In this document: piece by piece, positions 5,355 through 6,131 of the stretch | Layout: the number at the start of each line of letters is the position of its first letter | How positions within the stretch are numbered: the first letter of the stretch is position 1 | Assembly: GCA_964587655.1 (NCBI GenBank) | Contig: CAZPMT010000193.1 | Coordinates: 1 to 6,131, forward strand | Direction: 5' to 3' | Length of the DNA stretch: 6,131 nucleotides | Origin: CAZPMT01 sp964587655 | GTDB taxonomy: Bacteria > Hydrogenedentota > Hydrogenedentia > Hydrogenedentales > SLHB01 | Position numbers and translations under genes: made by a program | The notes under the pieces: generated by a model | The model's input: the letters and a program-made list of their open reading frames with translations, nothing else | Told to the model about the DNA's origin: nothing | Database searches by the model: none

Positions 5355-5400
5355 AGTTATCTTGGACAGCAGTGGTTCACAATGCGTAATGGAGAAGACG

Positions 5401-5520
5401 ATGACATCCGCCTTGGTTTCTGAAATGCGGCGGGCTGTTGACATCTTGCCGCGCAATGGCGCGCGCATGGAGATTTGATGCGTGTCGCATGACCTCGATA
5501 GTCTGATTGCCTCACACTTG
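5401..5520 (+). pseudogene. Decayed second copy of the 3772-4080 MNT locus with internal deletion
   Basis: ATG 5401 opens MTSALVSEMRRAVDILPRNG, then ARMEI and TGA at 5476-5478. Bases 5401-5465 match 3772-3836 at about 80 percent by eye count. From 5466 the sequence jumps to the match of 4027 onward (CATGGAGAYTTGMTGCGTGTCGCATGACCT) and stays similar to about 5507. The missing part corresponds to 3837-4026, 190 nt, which removes the entire nucleotidyltransferase active site and shifts the frame. The SHDLDSLIA stub of the overlapping partner is kept at 5482-5508. The GLUG gene starts just after it at 5537. No working product is expected. Confidence 0.75.
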
Positions 5521-5536
5521 AAAAAGGGGAACCGAC

Positions 5537-6091
5537 ATGAACGCATCACGTCGCCGTCCAAGATGGTCATCGGTCCTGCTGTGTGTAGTCGCAGTCTGTT
5601 GCATGGCCGCGCCGGTGCATGCCGCCACGTATTCCGGCGGCAGCGGCACGGAGGGGGATCCGTATCTCATCTCCATCCCGCAGGACCTCGTCACCCTCGC
5701 CAACACCGCCAGTTCCGCCGACTGGGCTAGTCAATTCCTCATGACGCAGGATATAGACATGAGCGGCGTCACCGGCTTCACGCCCATCGGCAACTCCACC
5801 ACCTCATTCACCGGTGTCTTCGACGGTGGCAGGCATGCTGTCCAGAACCTTACCATTGACCTGCCCGCGCAGAGCAATGTTGGCTTTTTCGGGTACATTT
5901 CCGGTACCTCATGCCAAGTCAGGAACGTCGGAATGCAGGGTGGCGCGGTGACGGGCGGCGGAAGTGTCGGCGGGCTGGTCGGCGTGAACTGGGGCGGCAC
6001 GGTGACGGGCTGCTACGCCACGGGCGCGGTGACGGGCGTCGGCGACTACGTCGGCGGGCTGGTCGGCTATAACCTTAGTATGCGTAAATAA
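5537..6091 (+). CDS. Secreted GLUG-motif repeat protein, truncated at the C-terminus
   Basis: A 184-residue exported protein. Residues 1-29 are a signal peptide (basic start MNASRRRPRW, hydrophobic core, end AAPVHA before ATYSGG). The N-terminal segment SGGSGTEGDPYLISIPQDL is typical of bacterial surface proteins, in which it precedes GLUG repeats; the following FTGVFDGGRHAVQNLTI and VGFFGYISG belong to the same beta-helix-like fold. GLUG-type units (PF07581) follow: SVGGLVGVNWGGTVTGCYAT and GDYVGGLVGYN. Such proteins usually have many repeats and several hundred residues; here the frame leaves the repeat after GYN, adds LSMRK and stops. GGGGA at 5526-5530 supports the start. The gene is probably a truncated fragment of an adhesin-like or surface protein, although a short secreted product could still be made. 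Confidence 0.75.
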   Translation: MNASRRRPRWSSVLLCVVAVCCMAAPVHAATYSGGSGTEGDPYLISIPQDLVTLANTASSADWASQFLMTQDIDMSGVTGFTPIGNSTTSFTGVFDGGRHAVQNLTIDLPAQSNVGFFGYISGTSCQVRNVGMQGGAVTGGGSVGGLVGVNWGGTVTGCYATGAVTGVGDYVGGLVGYNLSMRK

Positions 6092-6098
6092 ATAAAGG

Positions 6099-6127
6099 TT
6101 GCAAATTGGACTTGGAGCGTGTACAAT
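6099..6127 (+). promoter_or_regulatory. Strong sigma70-like promoter pointing out of the window
   Basis: TTGCAA at 6099-6104 and TACAAT at 6122-6127 are separated by exactly 17 nt, each four or five of six to consensus. It lies in AT-rich sequence just after the truncated GLUG frame and should drive a gene beyond position 6131. The bases GGACTTGGAGCGTGTACAAT resemble the box at 4150-4167 before the MNT-UPF0332 pair, so the downstream gene may be another module of the same kind. Confidence 0.6.
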
Positions 6128-6131
6128 AGTG

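Larger units (their letters stand above)
4954..5400. other. Repeat-rich intergenic region without a convincing gene
   Basis: About 450 nt between the UPF0332 gene and the decayed MNT copy. A plus-strand frame from ATG 4944 to TGA 5183 (FVRDLAFTETPFMNRRRS onward) has no good ribosome-binding site, matches no family I know and runs into the ACGCAGAG-type repeats, so it is not called. The region holds repeat patches (listed separately), a short palindrome ACGGAC-TT-GTCCGT at 5302-5315 and a weak AT-rich hairpin TCAGAA/TTCTGA at 5242-5261 followed by a T-run. It may be debris from earlier insertions. Confidence 0.5.

Noticed and set aside
5362..5390. TTGGAC with CGTAAT at 17-nt spacing as a promoter for the decayed MNT copy
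   Set aside because: The -10 match lacks the critical first two bases, and the downstream gene is broken; chance is a sufficient explanation.

Overview
The window reads as a stretch of accessory chromosome from an uncultured, GC-rich Gram-negative bacterium. The best guess is the Planctomycetes-Verrucomicrobia-Lentisphaerae/Kiritimatiellae group or a neighbour such as Hydrogenedentes. This rests on an ECF-like sigma factor with the N-terminal TTRWS signature, a secreted DUF1080 (3-keto-disaccharide hydrolase) protein, an exported oligogalacturonate-lyase-like propeller, a GLUG-repeat surface protein, and intergenic TCGTAA/TCGTGC hexamer repeats. No single marker fixes the taxon.

Left part (1-3162): a two-gene minus-strand unit runs from the DUF1080 protein (1569 to 781) into the sigma factor (start most likely 754, stop at 44), with only 26 nt between them. 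A 314-nt divergent intergenic region holds a 9-bp inverted repeat, one hexamer-repeat copy and a weak promoter candidate. To its right the plus-strand gene for an exported PL22-like protein (1884-3074) ends before a 9-bp-stem hairpin (3142-3162). The theme is extracytoplasmic carbohydrate breakdown together with its own transcription factor.

Middle part (3164-5520): after an inverted pair of hexamer repeats comes a cluster of small toxin-antitoxin-type genes, several with missing or broken partners. In order these are the 3' tail of a DUF4258 toxin-like gene whose stop overlaps the next start; an intact short YgiT/MqsA-type zinc-finger antitoxin-like gene; an intact MNT nucleotidyltransferase followed by a 23-codon stub; a complete overlapping pair of MNT nucleotidyltransferase and UPF0332 HEPN protein with its own promoter-like box; about 450 nt of repeat-rich noncoding DNA; and a decayed second copy of the first MNT locus carrying a 190-nt internal deletion. 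The MNT-UPF0332 pair is probably the only working two-component module here.

Right end (5537-6131): a secreted GLUG-repeat protein is cut short in its second repeat at about position 6072. The sequence then turns AT-rich and carries a near-consensus sigma70 promoter (6099-6127) firing out of the window. Its -10 region shares the string GAGCGTGTAYAAT with the box before the MNT-UPF0332 pair.

The notable pattern is a cluster where antitoxin-type or nucleotidyltransferase genes survive while their toxin-type neighbours have been trimmed, next to recurring short repeats. No tRNA, rRNA, CRISPR array or transposase gene was seen.
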